Of a stretch of DNA of 64,000 nt, positions 8,636 through 14,791 are shown piece after piece. Positions within the stretch are counted from its first letter, which is position 1, and each line of letters starts with the position of its first letter. Both the position numbers and the translations under genes were made by a program. This stretch comes from an uncultured Lachnospiraceae bacterium (GTDB taxonomy: Bacteria; Bacillota; Clostridia; Lachnospirales; Lachnospiraceae), in NCBI GenBank assembly GCA_947174665.1, contig CAMWJV010000001.1, forward strand, positions 1 through 64,000. Direction: 5' to 3'. The notes beneath the pieces were generated by a model. The model saw only the letters and a program-made list of their open reading frames with translations. It had not been told where the DNA came from and did not search any database.

Positions 8636-9076
8636 TTATTTCACCCCCAGTCTCTTTTTCAATTCATCCGCATACTGCCTTGATGCAACAATCTGTTCCC
8701 CATTTGACATGGTGACACGAATCCTTCTGTTAATGTCGGCCTTCAGGGACTGAATACTCTGCAGGTGGATAAGAAAAGATTTGCTCACACGGAAAAATCC
8801 ATATTCCTCAAGCTGCTGCTCTAATTCATATAATCGAAACTCTGATTCGTATACTTCATCAGACGTGTAGATAAAGCATTTCCTGTCCACGCTTTCTATA
8901 TAGATGATCTGAGCAATATCCAGCAGGTATATTTCGTCATCCTTCTTTGCTGTCAGCTGATGATTCATCATCCGCAGTGCAGCCAGTATCTTTTCTACAT
9001 CAGGAGTCAATTGCCTGCAGGTAACAGATATCTCTAAATCGAATGCATTTTCATCGACATGAATCTCTATCTTCAA
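8636..9076 (-). CDS. LytTR-domain transcriptional regulator
   Basis: A 146-residue DNA-binding protein without a receiver domain. The LytTR fold covers about residues 50-146, with YLLDIAQIIYIESVDRK and the C-terminal FFRVSKSFLIHLQSIQ and ASRQYADELK motifs. A TTG start at 9076 is chosen: it has GGTGGA just upstream, gives the family-typical KIEIHVDEN beginning, and lies downstream of a promoter (-10 at 9116-9121) that cuts through the longer reading frame. It heads the operon with DUF3021 and an ABC transporter. Confidence 0.88.
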   Translation of the reverse strand: MKIEIHVDENAFDLEISVTCRQLTPDVEKILAALRMMNHQLTAKKDDEIYLLDIAQIIYIESVDRKCFIYTSDEVYESEFRLYELEQQLEEYGFFRVSKSFLIHLQSIQSLKADINRRIRVTMSNGEQIVASRQYADELKKRLGVK

Positions 9077-9104
9077 AACTCCACCGCCCTTTCCGTTCCC
9101 GGCT

Positions 9105-9260
9105 TGAATAAGGCTATTATACCATGAGCGCAGAAAATCAAGCGTCCACAAAGGGGACATTTGATTTTCAAGCCATGGCCGCTGGTATAATGCGCCACGT
9201 AAGTGGCGGCAAGACAGCGTAAGCTGGCTTGAATTGTGCGTCAGCAGAATCATTATACCT
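9105..9260. repeat. Modular hairpin element upstream of the LytTR gene
   Basis: The 156-bp intergenic stretch is almost wholly made of inverted repeats. An outer pair (ATTATACCA at 9116-9124 with TGGTATAAT near 9191-9200) encloses GAAAATCAA/TTGATTTTC arms around GTCC...GGAC. To its right lie two small hairpins with GTAA loops, CGCCAC-GTAA-GTGGCG and CAGC-GTAA-GCTG, and a further ATTATACC closes it. It may be an interspersed palindromic element that also supplies the promoter of the LytTR operon, or a compact regulatory region. No second copy was seen in the window. Confidence 0.5.
9116..9160 (-). promoter_or_regulatory. Promoter and candidate operator of the LytTR operon
   Basis: On the minus strand the -10 box is TATAAT (complement of 9116-9121), with a -35-like GCTTGA/CTTGAT 15-16 nt upstream. 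Immediately upstream of the -35 is the interrupted palindrome GTCC-N7-GGAC (9144-9158), where an activator would bind. LytTR autoregulation of such operons is known; the exact site is inferred. Confidence 0.5.
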
Positions 9261-9340
9261 CATATATCCTTCTTATCAATCATTTAAACATATGTTGCCA
9301 CTTTTGTAACATAAGCTGCCGGAATCATCAAGGTACTGCC

Positions 9341-9369
9341 TTGGCAATATTTCCTGCCTATGCTATACT
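9341..9369 (+). promoter_or_regulatory. Sigma-A promoter
   Basis: TTGGCA (9341-9346), 17 nt, then TATACT (9364-9369) preceded by TGC. It lies 41 nt before the start codon at 9411. Confidence 0.75.
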
Positions 9370-9410
9370 TAGGGCAGAAAGCTCTGTCTATTGCAAAGGA
9401 GAATAAAGCA

Positions 9411-10067
9411 ATGTTTGAGTCATGGCTGGAACAGGAGAAAGCATCCGTGAAAGCAGGCTTTAAAAAGGTGCGTATCGTGTACATAGTTATTGCACTGCTG
9501 CTGGGGCCCTATATGCTGTTTACAATCGTCGCAACATTTGGGGGAAGCAAAGTGGGGGTGCTTGCCGCTGTGATTGTCTTGCTTTTTTTAATGTTAATCC
9601 TAAGCGATTACAAAAAGCGGTTTTTGAAACCACTCATGGCGTTAATTCAGCAGGAACTTTCCACTGAGGCGGCCCGTCAGGAATTTGGCGGGCAGATGCT
9701 GACAGAGGCGGTCCAAATCTTCTGGCAGCCGCAGCCCCGGACAAAGTATAAGAGTGGCAGTATTTTCGTGACGAAGAGCTACTGTTACGTGCGTCTGCCA
9801 AAAGTCGGTATTATTAAAAACTGCGAAATCCGCAGAGCCGAACTGTTTCAGGAGGATTATGCGGCAGGCAGCATAGGTCGTCTTCGCCCTTCTCTGGCTT
9901 ATGGATTGGCATTGTATACTGTTGAAAATGAACAGAAGCCGATCTGGAAAGGATATTTTACCAGTGAGGGGGAGCTTTATCAGGCATTTGCACATTTCAG
10001 GCCTTTGCTGCTTCAGGAGACGGTAATTCAGGATGAGGTGGCCGCAGGCGAGATTAGAATCAGGTAG
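9411..10067 (+). CDS. Two-segment membrane protein of unknown function
   Basis: A 218-residue protein I do not recognise. It starts with a charged cytosolic stretch (about 25 residues), then two hydrophobic segments at about 24-42 and 50-68. The rest is soluble, rich in aromatic and basic residues, and probably cytoplasmic (for example FWQPQPRTKYKSGSIFV). This resembles the many small anchored proteins of Clostridia with a C-terminal beta-rich domain. ATG at 9411 has AAAGGAG 10 nt upstream and its own promoter. A GNAT gene follows 26 nt on and may be co-transcribed. Confidence 0.75.
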   Translation: MFESWLEQEKASVKAGFKKVRIVYIVIALLLGPYMLFTIVATFGGSKVGVLAAVIVLLFLMLILSDYKKRFLKPLMALIQQELSTEAARQEFGGQMLTEAVQIFWQPQPRTKYKSGSIFVTKSYCYVRLPKVGIIKNCEIRRAELFQEDYAAGSIGRLRPSLAYGLALYTVENEQKPIWKGYFTSEGELYQAFAHFRPLLLQETVIQDEVAAGEIRIR

Positions 10068-10093
10068 CAGGCATGTGGAAAAGGAGGCATAAA

Positions 10094-10597
10094 ATGAGCG
10101 GATATACATTCAAAATAATGGAAGGTGAAGATGAGACTAACGGAAAAGGATATGTGCATTATAAGTCCTGGCATGAAACATATACCGATCTGGTTGATAA
10201 AAACTATATAGATGGCATTACACTTGAAAAGTGTACGGAGATAGCGCACCGATGGCCCGATAATATAATTGTTGCCAAAGACGGGGATAACGTCATTGGC
10301 TTTGTGGGGTATGGCACATACCGCGACAATACGCTTCCTGAACACGGTGAGATATTTGCGCTTTATGTCCTGAAAAAATATCATGGACAAAAAGTCGGTT
10401 ATGAGTTGATGAATGCCGCTTTGGAAAAACTTTCCGACTATAAAAAGATTGCCGTATGGGTGCTGAAAGGCAATGACAGAGCAATACGGTTCTATGAAAA
10501 GTACGGATTTTGCTTTGACGGGACAGAAGCGGAGATTAAGCTGGGTACGCCGAATACAGAACTGCGGATGATTTTTGAAGGAAATCAGAAGCAGTGA
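10094..10597 (+). CDS. GNAT family N-acetyltransferase
   Basis: A 167-residue GNAT. The acetyl-CoA motif is at about residues 93-107 (IFALYVLKKYHGQKVGYEL), and the C-terminal block NDRAIRFYEKYGF near 134-146 is clear. Start at 10094 has AAGGAGG 8 nt upstream. The stop is followed closely by the Ham1-like gene, so the two may form one transcript. Acceptor unknown; the length and the WVLKGNDRAIRFYEKYGF pattern resemble RimI-like or small-molecule acetylases. Confidence 0.88.
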   Translation: MSGYTFKIMEGEDETNGKGYVHYKSWHETYTDLVDKNYIDGITLEKCTEIAHRWPDNIIVAKDGDNVIGFVGYGTYRDNTLPEHGEIFALYVLKKYHGQKVGYELMNAALEKLSDYKKIAVWVLKGNDRAIRFYEKYGFCFDGTEAEIKLGTPNTELRMIFEGNQKQ

Positions 10598-10623
10598 AAA
10601 TAGGGAGCTTTCGAGGAGGAAAA

Positions 10624-11244
10624 ATGAAGATACTATATGGAACCGGAAATCCGGCAAAACTGGAGTCAATGAGAAGCCGACTTGAAAATCTGGATATTGA
10701 ATTGATCGGATTAAATGAATTAAAAGCAGAAGGTCATATGATTCCGAATATACAGGAGACCGGGAATACACCTCTTGAAAATGCAAGACAGAAGGCGCTG
10801 GCATATTATGAGGCTTTTAAGATGCCGGTTTTCTCATGCGATTCAGGATTATATTTTGATAATGTTCCGGATGAGGTGCAACCGGGGGTACATGTGCGCA
10901 ATGTGAAAGGAAAATGTTTATCTGATGAAGAAATGATGGAATATTACGGAGGATTAGCGAAAAAGTACGGAAATCTTACGGCACGGTATAAGAATGCAAT
11001 TTGTTTTGTTATGAATGAAAGTAATATTTATGAGGCAATGGAACCTTCTATGGAAAGTGAGAAGTTTATTTTAACGGATATTCCTCACAGCACTGTTAGG
11101 AAAAAAGGATTTCCATTGGACAGTATGTCTATCGATATAAAGACAAATCGGTATTATTATGATCTGCCGGTAGAGAAGTTGGATCAGGTAGCTGTAGAAG
11201 ATGGTTTTTTGATGTTTTTTCAAAGGGTTTTAGATAATGAATAG
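10624..11244 (+). CDS. Ham1/RdgB-like non-canonical purine NTP pyrophosphatase
   Basis: A 206-residue protein of the Ham1 (ITPase) superfamily, which hydrolyses dITP, ITP or XTP to the monophosphate and keeps deaminated purines out of DNA and RNA. Visible: the N-terminal LYGTGNPAKLESMR (the T/SGNxxK motif), TGNTPLENARQKALAYYEAF near 47-66, and the CDSGLYFDNVP catalytic Asp motif near 75. The middle differs from standard RdgB, so it is a divergent paralogue; substrate range is uncertain. Start at 10624 follows GAGGAGG by 5 nt. Confidence 0.85.
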   Translation: MKILYGTGNPAKLESMRSRLENLDIELIGLNELKAEGHMIPNIQETGNTPLENARQKALAYYEAFKMPVFSCDSGLYFDNVPDEVQPGVHVRNVKGKCLSDEEMMEYYGGLAKKYGNLTARYKNAICFVMNESNIYEAMEPSMESEKFILTDIPHSTVRKKGFPLDSMSIDIKTNRYYYDLPVEKLDQVAVEDGFLMFFQRVLDNE

Positions 11245-11283
11245 GACATTAATATAGACAAAATGACAGATGATGGAGTAATT

Positions 11284-11853
11284 ATGAAACATTGTGGAAC
11301 TCAAAGGCTGGAAACTGACAGATTGATCTTAAGAAGATATGTGAACGAAGATGCTATGGCGATGTATAAAAATTGGGCGTCAGATAAGGAGGTTACCAAA
11401 TTTTTGATGTGGCAGGTCCACTCAAGTCAGGAAGTAAGCCAAAGTGTAATAGAAGATTGGGTAAATCAATATTCCAACGAAAATTATTATCATTGGGCTA
11501 TTGTATTGAAAGACAATGGAGACGAGCCCATCGGCGATATTGCTGTAGTAGATATGAAAGAAAACATTTCAATGGTACATATTGGTTATTGCATTGGCAG
11601 GACCTGGTGGCATAGAGGAATTACATCAGAAGCCCTGAAAGCAGTTATGGACTTTCTGTTTGATGTAGTAGATGTAAATCGGATTGAAGCAAGACATGAC
11701 CCAAGAAACCCCAATTCGGGTAAGGTAATGAAAAAATGCGGAATGAAATATGAGGGAACTTTATGTAGTTCTGATTGGAATAATCAAGGAATTTGTGATG
11801 CCTGCTATTATGCACTATTAAAATCAGAACGAAGCTGTAAAGAGGGACAATAA
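11284..11853 (+). CDS. RimJ/RimL-type GNAT acetyltransferase
   Basis: A 189-residue GNAT of the RimJ/RimL subgroup, which acetylates N-termini of ribosomal proteins or small amines. The start LETDRLILRRYVNEDA, the IGYCIGRTWWHRGITSEAL acetyl-CoA loop near 103-121, and the RIEARHDPRNPNSGKVMKKCGM block near 139-160 are all characteristic. ATG at 11284 has GGAG 5 nt upstream; an earlier ATG at 11263 lacks a binding site. The gene before it ends 40 nt upstream. Confidence 0.9.
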   Translation: MKHCGTQRLETDRLILRRYVNEDAMAMYKNWASDKEVTKFLMWQVHSSQEVSQSVIEDWVNQYSNENYYHWAIVLKDNGDEPIGDIAVVDMKENISMVHIGYCIGRTWWHRGITSEALKAVMDFLFDVVDVNRIEARHDPRNPNSGKVMKKCGMKYEGTLCSSDWNNQGICDACYYALLKSERSCKEGQ

Positions 11854-11871
11854 TAACAGGAGAAATTCCCT

Positions 11872-12768
11872 ATGCAAGAGAGCCGGTTATTCAAAATAGT
11901 TTATCATTTATTAAATAAAGGTCATGCGACCGCACCGGAACTGGCAAAGAAGCTGGAGGTCTCTGTTCGCACTATCTATCGTGATATTGAAGCCCTGAGC
12001 GAAGCAGGAATCCCTGTCTATGCAGAAGCGGGACGTGGTGGGGGATTCTATCTGATGTCCGACTTCGTTCTGGGCAAAGCCATGTTGTCAGAAAGTGAAA
12101 AGAGAGAACTGCTGGCTGCTTTACAGAGTCTTACGGTTACCGGTAATACTTATCCGGATAGCTTATTGGAAAAATTGACCGCGCTTTTTTCTGCTCCTTC
12201 AGAGAGCTGGTTTGGTGTGGACTTTTCACGATGGGGAAATGAAACCAGAGATAAGCAGTATTTTGAATTGTTAAAGACAGCAGTCCTTGAAAAACGATTT
12301 GTAAAACTTTATTATGCCGGCATGAGTGCTGCCTTCAGCGAAAGAATTGTACAACCGGTAAAATTGCTGTATAAATCAAGGGCGTGGTATTTACATGCAT
12401 TTTGTATGGAGCGGCAGGCGTATCGATTTTTTCGATTAAGCCGTATTTTAGATTGTGAACTGCTGGATGAAGGAATAGAGCCTCCGCCTTTGCCGGAATA
12501 TCAGGATACATCCACACAAGAATGCTGTAAATTTGTATTCCTATTTTCAAAAGAAGTAACTTACAGAGTGTATGACGAGTTTAGCCCCGATGTGACGCAA
12601 AGGCAGGAGAATGGTGATCTGCTCGTCACAGTATGGATGCCATATGATGAATGGGTAATTGGCTTTTTGCTTTCCTTTGGATCCTTTGTGGAGATTATAG
12701 AACCGCTTGCCCTGAAAAAAGTGATAGCAGAACGGGCAAAGGAAATATATGAAAAGAATAAATCCTGA
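11872..12768 (+). CDS. YafY-type HTH/WYL transcriptional regulator
   Basis: A 298-residue regulator. The N-terminal helix-turn-helix (residues 1-60) carries ATAPELAKKLEVSVRTIYRD, and a WYL domain spans about 135-225, with the motif region YYAGMSAAFSERIVQPVKLL then WYLHAFCMERQAYRFFRLSR. A WCX-like C-terminal domain follows. WYL proteins bind small ligands or nucleic acid and control DNA-damage, metabolic or defence genes. The RBS is AGGAG. The FMN-protein gene 68 nt downstream is a possible target. Confidence 0.92.
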   Translation: MQESRLFKIVYHLLNKGHATAPELAKKLEVSVRTIYRDIEALSEAGIPVYAEAGRGGGFYLMSDFVLGKAMLSESEKRELLAALQSLTVTGNTYPDSLLEKLTALFSAPSESWFGVDFSRWGNETRDKQYFELLKTAVLEKRFVKLYYAGMSAAFSERIVQPVKLLYKSRAWYLHAFCMERQAYRFFRLSRILDCELLDEGIEPPPLPEYQDTSTQECCKFVFLFSKEVTYRVYDEFSPDVTQRQENGDLLVTVWMPYDEWVIGFLLSFGSFVEIIEPLALKKVIAERAKEIYEKNKS

Positions 12769-12835
12769 CACGCCATTTCAGAAAATAGCTTGAGAAAAGG
12801 GGAATATAAACTTGTGGAGATAGTGGAGATATAGA

Positions 12836-13387
12836 ATGAAGACTTTGATATTAAACGGCTCTCCGAGAATAAACGGGGATACTGTCAGCCTTATTAAGAA
12901 AATTACCGAAAGAATTGAAGGAAAATACAGAATTGTAGATGCTTACAGGTGTAATATTTCACCTTGCCTTGACTGCAGGTATTGCTGGAAAAATAATGGA
13001 TGTGCAATAGGTGATGAAATGCAGGAAATATATAAATACATACAGGAATGCGATAACATTTTAATTGCTTCACCGCTCTATTTTTCGGAATTGACCGGAA
13101 AATTATTAGATGTCGGAAGCAGACTGCAAACATATTTTTGTGCCAGATTTTTCAGAAAGGAAGAGCCTGTTGTAAAATCAAAAAAAGGCGCAGTTATATT
13201 AGTCGGGGGCGGTGACGGTCATATAGAGAAAGCTTATGGTACAGCATGTACTCTTTTACATCATATGAACTGCTATAATATTTACGAGGCGGTATATAGC
13301 CATAACACAAATGAAAGACCTGCCATTGATGATGAAAAGGCTCTTGGGGGATTAAATGGTATTTTAGATTTTTTCGGAAAACTTTAG
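12836..13387 (+). CDS. Flavodoxin-family NAD(P)H-dependent FMN oxidoreductase
   Basis: A 183-residue protein of the NADPH-dependent FMN reductase type. The FMN phosphate loop is LNGSPRINGDTVSLI at residues 5-19. A CNISPCLDCRYCWKNNGC cysteine cluster at 39-56 is characteristic of the iron-sulfur flavoprotein-like subgroup. An ASPLYFSELTG segment near 80 forms the flavin edge. The GGAG RBS lies 7 nt before the ATG. The electron acceptor is unknown. It is followed after 12 nt by a small gene and probably co-transcribed. Confidence 0.88.
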   Translation: MKTLILNGSPRINGDTVSLIKKITERIEGKYRIVDAYRCNISPCLDCRYCWKNNGCAIGDEMQEIYKYIQECDNILIASPLYFSELTGKLLDVGSRLQTYFCARFFRKEEPVVKSKKGAVILVGGGDGHIEKAYGTACTLLHHMNCYNIYEAVYSHNTNERPAIDDEKALGGLNGILDFFGKL

Positions 13388-13399
13388 GTGAGGAGCATT

Positions 13400-13789
13400 A
13401 TGGAACTGAATATAAATCATCCGGCCTATTTTAAGGAACATTACGGTGTTGATGATGAAGTATATAAATTTTGTCAAAAGGCATACATATTTTTCAAAGA
13501 TAGGGAATACAGTGATACTTTACATATTATCGGAATAACTCCTGTTGCAGCTCCGCAGGAGTTTTACGATAGCGGAGCATGGAAAGAACGTGCACAATTG
13601 GTGTGTAACAAAAGTTGTGCTATCATTACGATAAGAATGAACTTTGAGAATTACTATAAGGCAGATAGCTTTAAAAAAGTGGAACAAATCAAGGAAACGA
13701 TTTTAGAGGCAGTAAAGCGTATAAAATCCAGAGGAAAATTTGATTTCGCAAAATTCAAGGAAGATTTTGATCTGATGTCTTTGGATTGA
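13400..13789 (+). CDS. Hypothetical protein
   Basis: A 129-residue soluble protein I do not recognise. It begins MELNINHPAYFKEHYGVDDE, is mixed alpha/beta in character, and ends in a charged helix rich in Lys and Glu. Start at 13400 has GAGGAG just upstream, and the gene follows the FMN oxidoreductase by 12 nt, so the two are likely co-transcribed and may act together. No signal peptide or membrane segment is seen. Confidence 0.7.
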   Translation: MELNINHPAYFKEHYGVDDEVYKFCQKAYIFFKDREYSDTLHIIGITPVAAPQEFYDSGAWKERAQLVCNKSCAIITIRMNFENYYKADSFKKVEQIKETILEAVKRIKSRGKFDFAKFKEDFDLMSLD

Positions 13790-13828
13790 TATAGCAAGTA
13801 ACCGTTGGTATTACATGCAATATATATA

Positions 13829-13857
13829 TTGTATCAAAATAAAATATATGATATACT
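13829..13857 (+). promoter_or_regulatory. Promoter of the type I toxin mRNA
   Basis: TTGTAT (13829-13834), 17 nt, TATACT (13852-13857). Transcription would start near 13864-13866, that is, at the GGGAAACCATAGA segment that is complementary to the mRNA 3' end. Confidence 0.75.
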
Positions 13858-13865
13858 CCATTCAT

Positions 13866-13944
13866 GGGAAACCATAGAGCCAAAGGCGGCTTTACCCTCT
13901 CTTTCGGAGGGGCGAACCCTCCAGACGAAAGAAAGGAGGGCGAT
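13866..13944 (+). promoter_or_regulatory. Toxin mRNA leader: 3'-end complement and sequestered Shine-Dalgarno
   Basis: The leader opens with GGGAAACCATAGA (13866-13878), complementary to TCTATGGCTTTCCC at 14115-14128 with one bulge. Further on CCCTCTCTTTCG (13895-13906) can pair with CGAAAGAAAGGAGGG (13926-13940), which contains the toxin Shine-Dalgarno. An inner GGAGGG/CCCTCC hairpin closes the loop. The ribosome site would therefore be hidden in the full-length transcript, as known for type I toxins. Confidence 0.65.
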
Positions 13945-13947
13945 ACA

Positions 13948-14040
13948 ATGATTACATATCAGGATTTATTTTTATTCTGTACGTTCATTGTTGCCCTTAT
14001 CAGTCTGATTTATCAGATTTTTAAGGACAAAAGAAAATAG
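13948..14040 (+). CDS. Type I toxin, small holin-like membrane peptide
   Basis: A 30-residue peptide, too short for ordinary gene calling: MITYQDLFLFCTFIVALI, then SLIYQIFKDKRK. One membrane helix spans residues 7-24 and a basic tail ends it. This is the pattern of the putative holin-like toxin family (TxpA/BsrG-like) of Firmicutes, whose members disturb the membrane when overproduced. AAGGAGG lies 8 nt before the ATG but can be hidden by the leader. An antisense RNA promoter faces it from 14142-14170. Toxicity is inferred from family and locus design. Confidence 0.82.
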   Translation: MITYQDLFLFCTFIVALISLIYQIFKDKRK

Positions 14041-14067
14041 CCGCCACTACCACGAATAGTGACGGCT
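14039..14067 (-). terminator. Terminator of the antisense RNA
   Basis: AGCCGCCACTA (14039-14049) pairs with TAGTGACGGCT (14057-14067). The single mismatch on the plus strand becomes a G-U pair in the minus-strand RNA, and the U-rich ATTTTCTTTT follows only in that direction. The stem begins inside the toxin stop codon. Confidence 0.7.
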
Positions 14068-14102
14068 GACGCTGTAAAGCGTTAAGTAAGTTAAGATTCG
14101 GG

Positions 14103-14132
14103 GGGATAGCCGCATCTATGGCTTTCCCTTTT
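14103..14132 (+). terminator. Terminator of the toxin mRNA
   Basis: GGGATAGCC (14103-14111) pairs with GGCTTTCCC (14120-14128) with one internal mismatch, followed by TTTTC. The right arm is also the segment complementary to the mRNA 5' end, so stem and long-range pairing exclude each other. Confidence 0.6.
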
Positions 14133-14141
14133 CTGTTTATA

Positions 14142-14170
14142 ACTATATCATATCCGGCGACAGGATTCAA
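14142..14170 (-). promoter_or_regulatory. Promoter of the antisense antitoxin RNA
   Basis: On the minus strand TTGAAT (complement of 14165-14170), 17 nt, TATAGT (complement of 14142-14147). It is closer to consensus than many promoters here, as expected for an abundant unstable antitoxin RNA. Confidence 0.7.
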
Positions 14171-14269
14171 GAGCCAAACTTTTTCACTTAAGTCTGTCCG
14201 TTTTTGCTCTTCTGAACCGTTATAATAATGAAGGGGTTATATATTACCTGATAAGGAGAAGATACAGCT

Positions 14270-14767
14270 ATGAATCATATCAAACGGATAGCCCATGGGG
14301 ATATGGAAGCCCTGGGAATCCTTTATGAGGCTTATAAGACGCCAGTGTACCGGCTTGTTTTTTCCATGACCGGGAGCCGAGTGCTTGCGGAGGATATTAC
14401 GCAGGATACTTTTCTGCGGATTCAGGAAAAGGCAGGTACTTACCGCCACAATACCGGCGAGGCTTCCTGGATTTTCACCATAGCCCGAAATCTGACCTAT
14501 GATGCGCTGCGCAGGCAAAGACGGGAATCTCCGGAGGACACGGATTCTCTGCTGCAGGTTCCTTCTGCTGAGGGAAATCCGGAAGGCGGAACTTATGCTT
14601 TCCTGGATTTAATCGGCAATCTGCCTGCAAAGGATGCAGAGATCGTCAGCCTGCGGATATTGGGTGATTTATCTTTTAAAGAAATCGGACGGATCACTAA
14701 ACTTTCCGCGGATGCCTGCGGTAAACGCTATACCCGTGCCTTAAATAAACTGCGCAGAGATATTTAA
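14270..14767 (+). CDS. ECF-type RNA polymerase sigma factor
   Basis: A 165-residue sigma-70 family factor with only regions 2 and 4. Region 2 (about 15-80) shows LYEAYKTPVYRLVFSMTGS, AEDITQDTFLRI and SWIFTIARNLTYDALRR. Region 4 (about 110-160) shows LPAKDAEIVSLRILGDLSFKEIG. It heads a two-gene unit with the membrane protein at 14792, its probable anti-sigma factor. The RBS AAGGAG precedes the ATG. Its target promoters cannot be named. Confidence 0.93.
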   Translation: MNHIKRIAHGDMEALGILYEAYKTPVYRLVFSMTGSRVLAEDITQDTFLRIQEKAGTYRHNTGEASWIFTIARNLTYDALRRQRRESPEDTDSLLQVPSAEGNPEGGTYAFLDLIGNLPAKDAEIVSLRILGDLSFKEIGRITKLSADACGKRYTRALNKLRRDI

Positions 14768-14791
14768 AGGATTTTAAATGGAGGAATTATT

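Larger units (their letters stand above)
14030..14135 (-). ncRNA. Antisense RNA antitoxin of the type I system
   Basis: A minus-strand promoter at 14142-14170 would start an RNA near 14135. Its end is marked by the hairpin at 14039-14067 and the following U-rich tract, giving about 105 nt. It is fully complementary to the 3' untranslated part of the toxin mRNA and its last codons. This overlap at the 3' ends is the arrangement of TxpA/RatA and BsrG/SR4. The RNA itself has not been observed; both ends are predicted from sequence. Confidence 0.68.
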
